Positions 41,440 to 55,057 of a stretch of DNA of 64,000 nucleotides are shown here, one piece after another (position 1 is the stretch's first letter; the number at the start of each line of letters is the position of its first letter). The notes under the pieces are model-generated. The model saw only the letters and a list, made by a program, of their open reading frames with translations, was not told where the DNA came from and did no database searches. Source of the DNA: Leptoclinus maculatus (lineage: Eukaryota; Chordata; Actinopteri; Perciformes; Stichaeidae). The position numbers and the translations under genes were made by a program. The DNA lies in contig JAVDOI010000010.1 of NCBI GenBank assembly GCA_032191485.1, positions 894,501 through 958,500 on the forward strand. Reading direction: 5' to 3'.

Positions 41440-41946
41440 AGTGGAAAAAGTGCCCGCTCTCCTACTATATCTCTGTCCTATTTGAGTGGGACATGTAGGA
41501 GCGGTAATCCCCCGCGGTCCGGCAGCATCCTCCCTCCCTCGTGCTCTTGCTCAAGGGCAAATCGAGGTTGCTGAAGACAGCGCAGCATCCTCTCCACGCT
41601 CGGCGGGCTCGGGACCTTTCCTCTGTGGGATGAATGCTGAAGAGCCACTCGGATGGAAGGACAGAGGGCAACCTGCACGTCGCACCTGTGGCATGGTTCA
41701 AAAATGGTCCAACGGTGATTAGACGACTGGCGTTGGTCTAGAGCTCAGTTTTCTGCGCCAGACTTTTGGATTGTGGTGATAAGACGCACTTTTTTCTGTC
41801 CTGTTGGATTGGAGTTTTTGTCCGTCATGAAGAACAACCCTTGACGGCAAGACATGGATTTTGCGCGGAGAGTTTGGCTTTTCCTTCGTCTAAAACCCGA
41901 AGAACTCAACTCTGGAAATGATGCTGTAAATCTCAGAGTTTCATAT
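41440..41946 (+). other. Candidate 5' non-coding first exon of the sodium channel gene
   Basis: A relatively G/C-rich block ends in a strong donor (TCATAT followed by GTAAGT, last exon base 41946), 5.2 kb before the first channel coding exon. It holds several ATGs; the one at 41854 (ATGGATTTTGCGCGG) is open for 31 codons to the donor. Sodium channel genes commonly have such an untranslated first exon. The start is undefined and the link is inferred from position and strand. Confidence 0.35.
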
Positions 41947-43947
41947 GTAAGTAGCCCTGTAAGGGGTTTCTTTATTTTGTATTATTTGCAATTAATATTG
42001 AGCGTGCATTCATTTTGTGGCCACACAGACAGAAAAGTAAATGTCTTCATAAATGCTGGAAATCATTTGTTAACAATTTGGTCTTCAGCTTTTCCTTCTT
42101 TTCCTCCAGTTAAAATGGGTTAATGGAGAACTCCTACACACAATGAAAAAAAAGAACAAATTATAATCATTCATTCTTTTAAAATCTGGTTTTAGGTTTA
42201 ATCTATAATCTGAAACACCAACTATGTTATGTATCATTAAAAAAATATACAAGTGCATAAGGCAAAATATCAATTTAATGTTTTCATGTGAGCATTAAAG
42301 GCTTACACTTACTTTCATGAGCTCTCACTTCTGTGACACATTACATAATGAATTGTGAGGCACATTTCAGTTCCATTTTCCTCTTTCGGTGACATCTGTC
42401 ACCTTCATCTTCTTGTCCAAGTGGTGTAACTCATGATTAGTTTTAAGATGTTTTTGGAGTCAAACTCAGTTGAGCATATCTGCTGCGTCTCAAGCAGCAG
42501 ATGTCATTAAAGTAATTGTCCTCAATGCATCACCCTCATGATTTCACCGCTGTCTCATTCTGTAGGTCTATACCTTCTGTAACCGACGTATTTAAGCTAT
42601 CTGATGCAATTACTTTGAAAGGTTTCTGCAGAAAAAGTAGGTCATCAGTTCAGCCATTGCAGGATCACAGTGTGAAGCGCTGAGAGGGCACAGCCACGTT
42701 ACATGGGCCCAGTAAGAACAGACAATATGTAATCAGTTTGTTTAACTTGACGGTAAACCTTCTGTCAATAATTCCACATATGGCAAGTGTTTTTACAACA
42801 TACAGGATAATGAATCAAGAGTCTTGAACAAGAAAGAAAAAAAAATCTGAACAAACTTAAACAACTAATTTAAAACATACAATCTCTTGAAACCATATTC
42901 ATTTACAGTTAACAAACCTTTATAGACCAATGTCAATAAAACAGTCCTAAATGAAACCACTTATTTGAGATAATATAATGAATGTAAATGGAGGGATGTG
43001 ATATCCTTCTGTCCTGAAATGAGCTTGTGAGGGATTGAACCCCATGAATCCAGAGAACCACAAAACCCAGATATCAGAGTAAAAGTAACAGAAAAGCACG
43101 ACATTCAAAATAATAATAACAAAAACCTTTATACAATTATTTCTTTGCATACATATCCTTTATTATATTTGGCAAATAGTTTAAGTAATGCAGTGTTGTA
43201 CATATTCCACAATGACCATAATGAAGGAGGTGATCACACTTGTTCTATTTCAAAGTGTGGTCAGCTGATCTGGTCCCCCCTCTGCAGTGTCCATGTAACA
43301 CTATTTGATTTCTTGGAATTGAAGCGGATAGAAATAGAGTTGAAGACAGAGCAAAGCTTCTGGTACAGTCCAGTTAATAATAATAGTGAGTGTAACAGAT
43401 GCGGAAAAATGGCACGCTGGAGCACAGAGTCGATGTCGTTTAGCATCATTTCAGGGAGGCAGCGTATACTTGATATGAAATCGTGATCTCTTGTTGTGTC
43501 CACACATTTCAAATGGTCACAGTAAGATGAGAGTTTGAGCTGGATATTTGCCAGAGAGACTGAACCTCACACAACAACAAAATGACAAAGTATCTCAAAG
43601 CGTGAAATGACGTGATTCGTTCGTTTGTCCACCAGAGAGCACTGACAAGTGGTTCTTTACACTGGAACACGTAGTCTCACAAACACACACAAAATGAAGG
43701 GATCCGTATTGATTGTTTGTTTGATTATTCGTTCGTTTGTGTTAAAAATTGCTTGTGGACAATATTTTAAACCCCCAAATATCAATATCGGTATTGAACT
43801 CAATATTACAGTATCGGTCGGGCTGTAGCTCAAACTAGCAACAGTTTCACTACAGGTCTGCTGCGTAACTCATCACATCACTTCATGTATTGTTCAGCTC
43901 TCCTTTGTGAGAATTTTAAACAGTAACATTGCACAACACATGTCAGG

Positions 43948-43950
<3 letters not shown>

Positions 43951-44021
<71 letters not shown>
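43951..44021 (+). repeat. (GT)35 microsatellite
   Basis: A perfect dinucleotide array of 71 bases, the longest simple repeat in the window. Confidence 0.95.
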
Positions 44022-44022
<1 letters not shown>

Positions 44023-45089
44023 CAGTCCACTGCTCCGCTCTACTTTAAATCTAATTATCATAATTATTTGCAGTGATGATGAGCATATCACATCTGGCTG
44101 TTATGGGAATTAAATTTCATTCAACTAAAATGCTTTTTTTTATTTCCTAGTGTGTAAATCTAACCAGTGCACAGAGGCAGATATGTTCTCTCTTTGACTT
44201 GAGAATAATATTATTCATATATGTACTTTGATTATGTTTTGCGCTACAGAGTAGAGGTCATTGTCATATATCTTCTTACTGGTCTGTAGTGTTTGTTACC
44301 GTTCAAAGAAGACATGCTGTGACTGTGTTTCTCTGGAGGATACATCACGTCCTGACAGAAATAGGCTTTATCTGCTCTATGACGTTGCAAATGGACCTTA
44401 ACCTATTTATTTTGATAGCGAAAGGGAAAGCGCCGGATTCAGTGTGTGAGACGAGCTGATCTGAGATTTACCTGGGCCAAATAAGCAGATCAAGTGAAAG
44501 CAGATAACTAGCGTCTGGCTGGACGTGTGAAGGGATCAATGCATTTCAGGACGGGAGGAGATGGAGAACTCGCAGAGCTTAGTCAATATGAAAAGGATAC
44601 AATTGTATTTCTCTGTCAAAAGGGCAACAGAGAAATGTAATCCTCTCTTTGGAAAGCTTTTCCAGTTATTAAAGTATCAGCCTCTGTCACCGGCTAACAT
44701 GAGGGAATGATTTTTGAGTAAAAAGGCCTCTAGTATTGTATTTAGACAGTGGCTTTGGTCTCTGATCAGATTACCTGCCAACTCTACTTATTCTTTATTT
44801 AAGTCCAGAGGAACTAAGTTTGCCAATAACAAAAAAGGAAATTAAGATTTTAGACATCCGCAGGTAATATTTCAAGCTATTCAAATCATATTTAGTAACG
44901 TCTCTGGTACAAATAATCATGAGTTAGTTTTCTGCTACAGCCAAGGTGTGACATTATTAACATGGTAGTAAACTGGAAAGGCACTAGAAATCACTACCAG
45001 TTTGTGAAGTCAAGTTTCAGGAGAACTGTCTTATATGACTGAATCATAATCTTTGCACAACAGACGTTTATTGTATTCTACTGAACTCT

Positions 45090-45600
45090 ACTGTTCCCCT
45101 TAGCTCTTTGCAGCGTCTTTCAGCTCGGGGTTTTGGTTCTATGTCCCGCAACTTAACAAATTCTGCAGCTAAAAAAGCTCAGAAAAACCAACTGTATGCC
45201 ACCTGCCCAACACCATACAGCAGACAGATACATTTAGCAACTAGCTGGCAGACATATTGGGGCATTTAGAAGCTCAGGAGGAGCCAGAAGTTTCTTTTCA
45301 TTGGCCCCCACATAGCTCTCAACATGTCGAAGAGAGCCGGCGGCTCATAGCTAATGGTGCTAACAGCGCTAACAGCGCTAACAACGGCGAAAAGTGCTGA
45401 CAGAGTTAACAGTGTTTGCCTGAGGGGGAACCGGAGGGTGGGTGCTGTGCTTCTGCGACAACGCCGTCGGTCGGGACGGCATTATCAGCAGTGCAGAGTT
45501 GCGGCTAACTTTTCACGGTGCACAGTTTAGTCTGGAAGACATATTTGGCTTCTAGGGGTGCATTTTTGGTGCGATGTTAAAAATGTCAGAGTACGTCTTT
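45090..45600. repeat. Probable dispersed repeat with GCTAACAGC tandem units
   Basis: It opens with a minus-sense piece of family A (AGCGTCTTTCAGCTC...TTTTGGTT). It continues with triplicated GCTAACAGC-like units and a G/C-rich block (GAGGGGGAACCGG, GCGACAACGCCGTC) that I associate with a frequent fish repeat. Borders are uncertain. Confidence 0.4.
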
Positions 45601-46094
45601 AAGGTTGCTGGCAGGTCGATGTCCAGGCCCAGGCAGGCAAACAGCAAGTGACCGCCATTCCTAAATCAGTGCTGGTGAAAACCTCCGGTCAGAGCTGCAG
45701 ACCGTGGTCTTAATCCCTCTGACTGACAACTATGGCTGCCCTAGTTTGACAGAGGCAGTTGGATAACAGGGAGCTGCTGTTGGTCAGTTGTAAGGTGAAA
45801 ACATTCATATCATGTGTCTGGTCCTCCCTGAGTACCATCTACCAATCAGAAAATCAGAGGCAATGCAATGATTAAAGCCTTTATATATTGCAATAACACA
45901 TTGTTAGTAAACAAGAAGGGTGTCAGTGACGGAGACATACCTGTGTATTTCTGTATTTCCTGTTGTTTGATTGCTGTGTTAATGAGTTATAGTGTTTTCT
46001 GTGACTCAGACCTTTGAGATCTTTGGAAGTTCCCAACAACTTTTATAAATACTTGTTTAATCATTCTGATGTTATACATTTGTGTTTGTAGGAA

Positions 46095-46445
46095 AATGAG
46101 ACAATCTCTCCTTGTACCTCCGCTTTGGTCTCCACCTGCTCCTGAGGAAAGGGTTTAGCTATTTAGCTTCTAAATATTCCACCATGTTCACAAACTAGCT
46201 GCTAATGTTGTCCGTCTGCTGTTTGGTGCTGAGCAGGTAAAGTGGGTTTTTAAAGCTCTTTTGTTGAATATCGCTGCCTGCTGCGGCTGGAGATGAAGCT
46301 GATGAGAGCCGTGAGCGTCGCCACAAACAGCTAAAAGTTCAACAAAACCAGAACAGTGAGCTGAACGACGCTGAAACGCTCCGTAGAGCTGATGGGAAAT
46401 GCAGAGTCGGGTGGTACTTCTCTGTCGTCGCTACAAGCAACCTCT
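46095..46445 (+). repeat. Dispersed repeat family A, copy 2
   Basis: CTTTGGTCTCCACCTGCTCC, CCACCATGTTCACAAACTAG, CTGTTTGGTGCTGAGCAGGT and GCTGAAACGCTCCGTAGAGC match the copies at 5745 and 60365 in the same order. Confidence 0.65.
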
Positions 46446-46499
46446 CTTGACATCATACACATCTTATGATCCACATAGAAATATTGATTAAAGCAGCTT

Positions 46500-46925
46500 T
46501 CAGACTGAAAATATGGCAACTAAAAAGAAACTGGCATATTTACGTGGCGACAGAGAAAGTGTCAGTGAGTTGGAGTCTGTGTTCAGACAGAAAGTGGAGG
46601 AAAACGTTCACCACTGGATATGCAAGGGAGGCATGGCAAGGGCTCAACTCCACGATTGACAGATGCTGATCCTGCCTCTTTTGCTGAGCCGCTTAACATT
46701 TTCTACAGGAAGTTCAACAGCTCATTACTACAAGAAGACTGGAACCAGCGGTCCCAGTCCCTCACGTACGCCGGTCACAGAGGAGAGGAGGAACGAGGTT
46801 TCCACCTTGTTCAGAGTAAATCCAAACAAAGCCCTCTGGCCCAGACAAGCTCTACGGCAGAGTGCTTTCTCACCTGGGTGATGTCATGACCCAGCTCTGT
46901 CAGCAGATCCTTGACTCCAAGGAGG
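46500..46925 (+). mobile_element. Decayed LINE reverse-transcriptase fragment
   Basis: Across several frames it reads REAWQGLNS, then DADPASFAEPLNIFYRKFN, then EVSTLFRVNPNKA followed by WP-D-KLYGRVLSHLGDVM. This order is the hallmark of the region before and at the start of the reverse-transcriptase domain in CR1/Rex-type LINEs (usual form: VNPRKAAGPDG...GRVLK). Frame changes between the pieces show it is dead. It sits immediately after family A copy 2. Confidence 0.6.
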
Positions 46926-47121
46926 CCATATGTGGGAGCCCTATGTGCACACGTTTGCTAGATGTAGGCTTGTATTGAATGAAGTGCCACATCCAAGAAG
47001 CCATGTTGTTCACAAACTGTCCTCCATCTCTCCTTTCCCTATGTGTTCAACCCCCCCCCACCCCACTTCCCCGCCCCGTAGCTGTAAGTAAATTCTAGTA
47101 CAGCAGAATCAGGATGAAAAG

Positions 47122-50100
47122 ATGGCAACCATGCTGTTACCAACGGGTCCTGATGGCTTGCGGCGGTTCACTCGCGAATCCATGGCTGCGCTGGAGCAGC
47201 GGATTGCGCAGGAGCTTCCCAAGAACGTCAAGGACTGCCACGAGGCTCCCAAGGACTGCCACGAGGCTCCCAGGAACGCAGAGTCACCCAAACCCAGGCT
47301 CGACCTGGAGGCAGGCAAGCAGCTGCCGCGCATCTTCGGTGACATCCCTACGGAACTTGTCGGGGTGCCACTGGAAGACATTGATCCGTTTTACTACAAG
47401 AACCAGAGGGTGAGAGCTTCTTTGTACAAGGGTGTGTGTGTGTGTGTGTGTGTGTTTGTAAACGGTGGTGGTCGTGTTTATGTTGTCTACAATACAACTG
47501 GTCTAGAAAATGTCAGTAAATAGTGAACAATGTCCTAAATGTTCTCGGCTTACTATCTGTGAATATATATATGACAAATATCAACTATTCACAAAGCAGA
47601 AAGGCCTTTATTTCTGTTTAAAATTTAGCCAAATGACTTAATAGGACGTTGTGAGGAGATCAGCCACATTTTACACCATTTCAACAGACATCTGATATCA
47701 AAATATATTCCAAAGTGTAGCTGAAGTTATTATGAGGTAATCATATGAAAGTCCTCGAATGTTACAGTCTTTGTTTCCTTAGAGAGACATATAAGTAACA
47801 CAAAAAGGAAATTTGCTGCTAAAAAGGCTGTAACTTTGGAAGAGACCAGTTTTGTTTGACTAACTCGTACAGTTGAAGACTCATAGTTTCACGCAGAGCA
47901 CTACGAAGGGATCTCTGCATGAACAGGAGGAAAGAGTCAGCAGAAACGTACACATGGGCACCTGACTAAGACAGACTTAAGAAATATTGTGAAACTTATT
48001 CTTTAATACCACGACTGAATGATCGTTTCCAAACACGTCCAACATTTCTATGTTTCAGAATCCTTGAACATTCACTGCCATGATTGCACCTCAAACAGAT
48101 TGGTTAAGGGTGTGAAACACCTGTGACTGAAGATGAATCATTGGCATTTGAGTATCGCCCGTGATGCTGCTATTCTTCTGATACACGATAAATGATCAAC
48201 AGAGTTGTCCTCTGGACTCTGATATGTCAGTGATCCTCCTGAATTTAGGGACGAGAGCGGCCGCGTCCTTTGTGGACGCAGAAATAAGATTAGCAAGTTT
48301 TTGATACGCAGAGTGAGTAGATCAGGCTGTTGCCCGTTAATGGGCCGCTTAAGGGGAGATGAAAAAAAAAGGACGTGGCAGTCAATCTCAGGGTCTCTTT
48401 GTTTTGGCATGTGATGCGCTGCTGGATGGGAGGATTATCCAAAGACGGAAAAAATATTTAAATAAAAGCCACATCTGTTGGGGAAAGGTTCTGCCCCGCT
48501 TTGGAGTTGGCTCCATTATCTCAACTGGCCCCGCTGGCTGCGTGCGTATGTGCACTTGCAGCTTTCTTGGAGGCAGACGTGCTCGTGGGGGAAGTTAACA
48601 CCGACGGTGGACTCGACACTGCTGCTTATGTGATCATCGGCTGCAGGGTAAAGGAAACCGCTGAACTGCGTTTCTCTGCAGAACTGGACAGAAAGGAGCC
48701 TGTACATGATGGGAACACTTGTTTGGGAAATGCATTTACATCCTGATGACTTGTTACAATTTGTTTTGTTCACAGAATTTAAGCAATGATATTTCTCACT
48801 GCTGATTTCTGTTTTCTTTCTGTTTTCTTTTACAGACTTTTATAGTACTTAACAAAGGGAAGGTCATCTTCAGATTCAGTGCCACATCTGCAATTTACAT
48901 ATTTAGTCCATTACACTTCATCAGATCAATCGCCATCAAAATTCTAGTCCATTCATATCCTTTTCTTTGGTTACCCAGAGCCTGTTGTGTCTCTTCCTGC
49001 CTCGGACATGTACAATAATCATGTAACTGTTTGATTTTCTGTCAGACCATATTATCTGTCACTTTAATTAGTTTGATATTAATGACATTTATGATAAAGT
49101 GCTGGTGGGTGAACGCCCTAATTGGCTTTAAAAAGATAGCGATAATAGAAGTGATATAAGGATATATTCAGAGCCGTATATGATAACATGAAGATCAGAC
49201 TGCTGAGAGCACACCACCGTGAAAAGTTTCCACCTCAACGATCATTTTATGCTGTAAAGAGAGATTCCACTTCTTGCATCTCACACTGGCAGATAAGCCA
49301 ATTTCTTATATTTACTGATTTCCACCCGAAGGTTTCTATTGGATTTTTTTCATAGTCCCATTTTTGAAACAGCTTTGTAATGGTCCTCTCTGGCATTGCA
49401 AAGCAAATCCCCTCATATCCCTCTTTTAATCTCTGAAATAAAATAAGAGCAAGGAGATTTCACATCATGTGACGGCTGCCTATTAGTTCTCAGATAGCCG
49501 ATTACATGTTCCTCTGGATTTCCTCTGTGTTATTGATGACAAATCATCTAATGATCAAATCATCTTTTATATAACGTCTTTTAACTGTTATTGTTAAATC
49601 ACAAGTGAAACTGGCATCATGTTCTGAAGTGCATTTGAAGATCCCTATCGGGGGGGGGGAACTGTTTTTCATCATTTTAGTATGTAATATAAATGTATTT
49701 TAGATCATTTAGATTATTGAAAGAAACTAGTTACTCTTTAGATGATTATTCTCATGACTCTAATGATTTGATTCTGATAGATTTTTAGATTTTGCTTCAT
49801 TCATCCATAAGAGAGAATGATACAGCTCTTACTTAAAAATTCCATAACCTGCATTTACTGTATTTCTAATACCGTTGTCGCACACAGTGATGGTTTATCC
49901 TAATGGGTATATTTCATAGGATTACAAGAAACATTGTGTCATACATTGTTGGCTTATTTGACTAAGTAAGTTACTATTTCACAGTAATGTCCTTAACCTC
50001 TATTCCACATTGTTCAGCTTGTTCATAATGTTCACTATACTGACCAACTGCTGCTTCATGGCCATGTCTGATCCGGCACCATGGACAAAGTACCTGGAGT

Positions 50101-53100
50101 AAGTACACATGTAGTGCTTAAGTTAAAACTTTTGTGTCTTGGACATAATTTGAAACTGTGCTTCGTGTTTTCTAATGTGGAGCTTTGTTGGGATTTGTTG
50201 TTTCGTTAGTGATGATTGAGGAATCATGACATGTAAGTATATGATGCAAGTGGTATATACTGTAGTCAGGACGCCCCAACGCATGTTAAAAGAAAGCATG
50301 TGGTGTCGAATGAAACTTAGAAGTCTCTTAAAATTCTTCAAAAATATTGTGATGTGCATGATGTGGAAGATGTGTCCGAGTCGTCGTCATCAGTGGGTCA
50401 CATGCATTTTTAGCATGCAGCATGCTAATGTTATCTTCATTGATTTAATTTGTTCATCTACTTTTGCACCTTTAGACATTCATTTTTAATAGATGTGAAA
50501 AGACAAGCGGTTTGTTTCCAAGAGTTAGATGACAATATAAACTATACTCTTATATATATATACGTTAGTTAAATGTGAAGCTACAGCAAGAAGCTGATTA
50601 ACTTAGTTCAACGTTTGCGTAGCGAAAACAGGGAAATGGCTAACTTTAGCCTGTCCTATTCCTAAAGTAACAACATCTGAGACTTCAGGAACTTTCTGTT
50701 CCCAGCTAAGACATAGCTTGGCATTGAAACATGATGTGTGAGCTTTAGACCTTTTGGTATGAAGACTTTTTTCGGACATAGCGAAGCTAGCTGTTTCCCC
50801 TTTTCCAGTCTTTGTGCTAATCTAAGCTAACCAGCGGCTGACCGTAGCTCCATATTTGCTGTTTGACTGTGGCAGACCTGAAGTAAAAGACTGTTTACAA
50901 GTACGGAACAAATTGGAATATGAATGAACTGACCACTGGAAAGTCTTCGCCGTGTCCATAGACTTACATTATTCTGCATTATGTTTGTCTTTGTAAACAT
51001 TGTACAGGTGTTAATGTGGACTGCGATGACATATGTTTAGGCATGCTATTTCCAATCTTGCACACAATCAGTGACATCACGCCTCCATATTTAAAGTTAC
51101 TATAACGTTAAATCTGCTGCATTCAAAGAATTTGGGTCTGAGAGTGTTAACACATTCATTTATTTATTTTTCATGCTTTGCCTTTCAGTCCTTGTTGATA
51201 CGGATAGTGGTTTATGTTAATGCTGAAATGCGTTTTTGAACTGTAGATCTTTTGCAACATTTGATTCAGAGCTAAATGCATTTACTTTCCCCTCCGTGAA
51301 TTTCTTTCAGGTACACTTTCACTGGCATTTACACTTTCGAGTCGGCGATAAAGATTTTAGCAAGAGGATTCTGTATAATGCCGTTCACCTTCTTGAGAGA
51401 TCCATGGAACTGGCTGGACTTCAGCGTGATCTCCATGGCGTAAGTAACAGTGTCATTCATGTTTCACTCATACTTCACTTTACATTAGCAGCGGCTAATC
51501 TAATTAAAAAGGTCCACCTCACTTCATAGTTTTTGTGCTTACTGTAGCAATTTGAAGATTAAAAAAATATATATTTTTCAGTAATGCCAAAGTGACTGTG
51601 AGTAATGTCTCAGTCATCCTGAGCAGTGATTTGAAACACCACGGCGATAAGCTTATTGTTGATGTCATAGATCGGTGTGCCATGACTCACTTCCCATGAT
51701 GCAGGTGGCAGATTAGACAGGTGACCTCTCGATGAATTGGCGCAGCATTGTCTGAGACCAATCATCCTGATAGGACATTTTGCTTTGTTTGAAAACAGCG
51801 AGACGAAATCCCTTTAACAGCGCATCAACACGCTGAAAGCCGTCATCACCTTCAGCGATTATTTTGTTTTTGATTAATTATGGTTCAGTCATCTGTCATT
51901 TCCTCTCACAGGTGATCAACCCATGCTGTTCTTGTTGTTTTAACTCTTAAGGAGGCAATAAGCATTGTTTTTATGTTAACAATGGATCACATGACTACTT
52001 GTACGTGAAAGGGGTTGCTTGAACCGGCAGAGAATTATTACTCGTCTGCAGCTCCACTCAGCTCTAAGGAGCATTTTAGAGACTTTCAGCTGGTTGTTTT
52101 GGTTTTTCCAGGCAGTAACGTTACTCTGTTAGTTCACTCTCACAGCTCTCGTGTTGTTTTCGGCTGAGTTGGTGGAGACCAAAACAGAGCAAAAAGAAGA
52201 ATGAATATTGCATTCATTAGTTGGACAGAAACTCCAAATGAATGCTAATGTTGCTCCGTATCTGCTGTATGGCAATTGTTTGCTAACACGTTAGCTACAT
52301 CAACTTATATGCCAGTGTTGTAATTTTTTTTATTGTTTATACAGTTCAATCTACATGAATTTAAAGAATAAAACCAAGTTGCTAAGCCACTAAAAAGACA
52401 ACCTCATAATGTTATTTGATTGAAATGTAACTATAAAGACATGATATACAAACCGTTAAGTATGTCTGAAGATGTATTATTATCCCCGGTGATCATACAA
52501 CTCACTGTTGTTCATAAGTCCTATTATATCAAATTCCAGATATCTGACAGAATTTGTAGACCTCGGAAACGTCTCAGCGTTGAGAACCTTCAGAGTACTA
52601 CGAGCACTGAAAACCATCTCAGTCATCCCAGGTACTGTGACCGCGACACATCAACAGAAACCCCAATGTGTCCCCGTGTTACCAAACAGTTGATATGCTG
52701 TCTCCTCTCCTCCGTCAAGGTCTGAAGACCATCGTCGGCGCTTTGATCCAGTCCGTGAGGAAGCTGGCAGACGTGATGATCCTGACCGTCTTCTGCCTCA
52801 GCGTGTTCGCCCTCATCGGCCTGCAGCTCTTCATGGGCCTGCTGCGGCAAAAGTGCATCCGCAGCCTCGCCCACTGCGCCAACTCCTCCTTCAGCCCCAA
52901 CGCATCCTTCATCTGCAACAACAGAACCTGGAGCTCCAGGGCGGACTTCCTCACCAATGAAGGTCAGCCAAAAAACAATACAAAATTCAGAGACACATAT
53001 GTACATGAAGTGAATAATGCATTCAGTGAAGTTAGACAAAAAACTTCTTCAACTTCTTTTCCCCCTTTTTTCTAGATAATTTTTACAAAGTTGAAGGAGC

Positions 53101-55021
53101 AAAGGATGCCTTAATATGCGGATATGGAAGTGATGCAGGGTAAGTGAGCGTTTGTCCTGCTTACTGCTTGTTAATCATCTGCAGGCTATATTGCATAATA
53201 TCAGAATATTTAGCGTCTAATGGCTTTTGATCCCGTGCATGCTATGTGCATAATTGAATACAGTAGCTTGAGCATCAGACTTGGCGCAAATAGTTTTTCG
53301 CAGAACTAGAAAAGACAGAAACGACAATAGATGACGCGCTTCAGGCGTCACATTTAAATCTGTGACTTATAGGCGTAATGTATGGAGGAATGGTCCCATC
53401 AGAGGGAGGGGTGTAGCGTGAGAGAGGCTGTGCACAAGACGACATGTGGTGTGGATAATCACCCCGGCTCCACTGGAACCCTTTACAGAGAAACATGGAG
53501 TTGCCAGCTGGAGAGAGGGGGGCGGGGGGGGGGGGGTCTTTGGAGATTTCATCATCTCAAAAGCTCTATGACATAATTAGGTCAACCGGAGTGCACCGGA
53601 TCACTTCAGATTGATATGTTGTTATTGTTTAGAGGAGATGTCTGAAGTCTTCAAGCAGCGCGTTAGTTCGTGTCCTTGTGATGGAGCTGAGACATTTTCG
53701 ATTCAGTTTCTAACATCAGAATAAATGTCGACGTGCATATAATACATTTCATCTGTGGACTTTGTTCCCAATCAAAGGCACAGTGTGAAACCTTCCAAAT
53801 ATTGCTACTCAGCCTACGCACCGAATAATCCTATAAATCCAAATGCTTTTGAAACAAGCACAACAGGATGACTCAGATTCTGCCCATGCCAGGCCCAGTT
53901 CAAGGGTCATAGTGAACTAAATACCCATCTGTGTGAATCTGAAATCCTGCAGCTTCAACAAATGGCTTCCATTAGGTGCTCTTGTTAATGATACAAGATA
54001 ATGGATGATGGCAAATAACAAAAAAATGGTGATGATATTAGGCTTAAACAGGGAAGTTTGGGGCAGAATTATTTTTATTTTCTTAAATTCTTAAAGCAAC
54101 TCTTGGGTTCTATATCTTGGTAGATTAACTGCACCCCCTAAACAATTCATGGTTCACCTGTTTTACAGTGTAACATGATGTGTACAGGCACAGGATTGTT
54201 TTTTCCCCGTTCATATGTTTTATATATATATATATGAATTCATGCATTTCTCTTGGATAGAGATTTGTATTGGCATCAGAGTGCGGTCAACCCTTTAGCT
54301 TTAATCTCACTCTGTAACCTCTCCTCCAAAAACACAGGAGCTTAATCTCCCAAGAAGTAAAATCTGATTCAGTAATTTGTCCGAGCGGAAAGAGGATACA
54401 TTTGAGGGCATTCAGAGGGAAATGACGTCACTAAACGTCCATAAATAGTAGGTCAGTAAGATCAGAATAGCACCAATATGACCTCAGCTGTCGCACAGTT
54501 TACCTACAAACCACTGCAGGTGGACTGTTTTAGATGTGTTGACACTCATTCTGTCTCCTTCTGTTGTAACGGGTGTGTTAAAGGCTCTTAGGACAATAAG
54601 ACAAACGGGGGAGATTATTCCTTTTGTCTCCCTTTAGTTTTAACTTTGCTCTGTCATCACCAAGAATATGGTATTTATTCAATTTTTCATGTCATTGCGG
54701 TTAGTTTGATGGTAAATCAAAGACAGAAAGAAACAGGCCAGTGACACACTTGCCAGGTTATAGGTTAGAGCAACCATAGGGCAGCTTATGTGTCCGTTGG
54801 GAAAAAAGGATTGCCAGTCTTTTGACTCATGTGCCATTTTAGATGGAACTTTCTGAGGCTGGCTGTGGAGACGGGCAAGATATTAAGCAGGTCAGGACGT
54901 AAAACATAGAGGATGCTTAATCTTTTGAGTGTATTCCAACAAGTAATCCCTGAGCAGTTTTCCAAATTGAAGCTTTGGATACGTTATGATGACACACACA
55001 CATACACAAGTGAGCAGGCAT

Positions 55022-55057
<36 letters not shown>

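Larger units (their letters stand above)
41947..47081. other. Probable leader intron, rich in repeats and transposon debris
   Basis: No coding exon is recognised. The interval holds a long GT array, repeat families and a LINE remnant, listed separately. About 44.1-45.0 kb looks like plain A/T-rich sequence. Confidence 0.4.

Noticed and set aside
43894..44113. Open frames with His-Thr or Cys-Val runs on both strands
   Set aside because: Pure translation of the GT microsatellite.
47082..47121. Choice of acceptor before the channel ATG
   Set aside because: 47082 (after a C-rich tract) and 47104 (after TAGTACAG) both fit AG rules. I could not decide, so the CDS is started at the ATG only.
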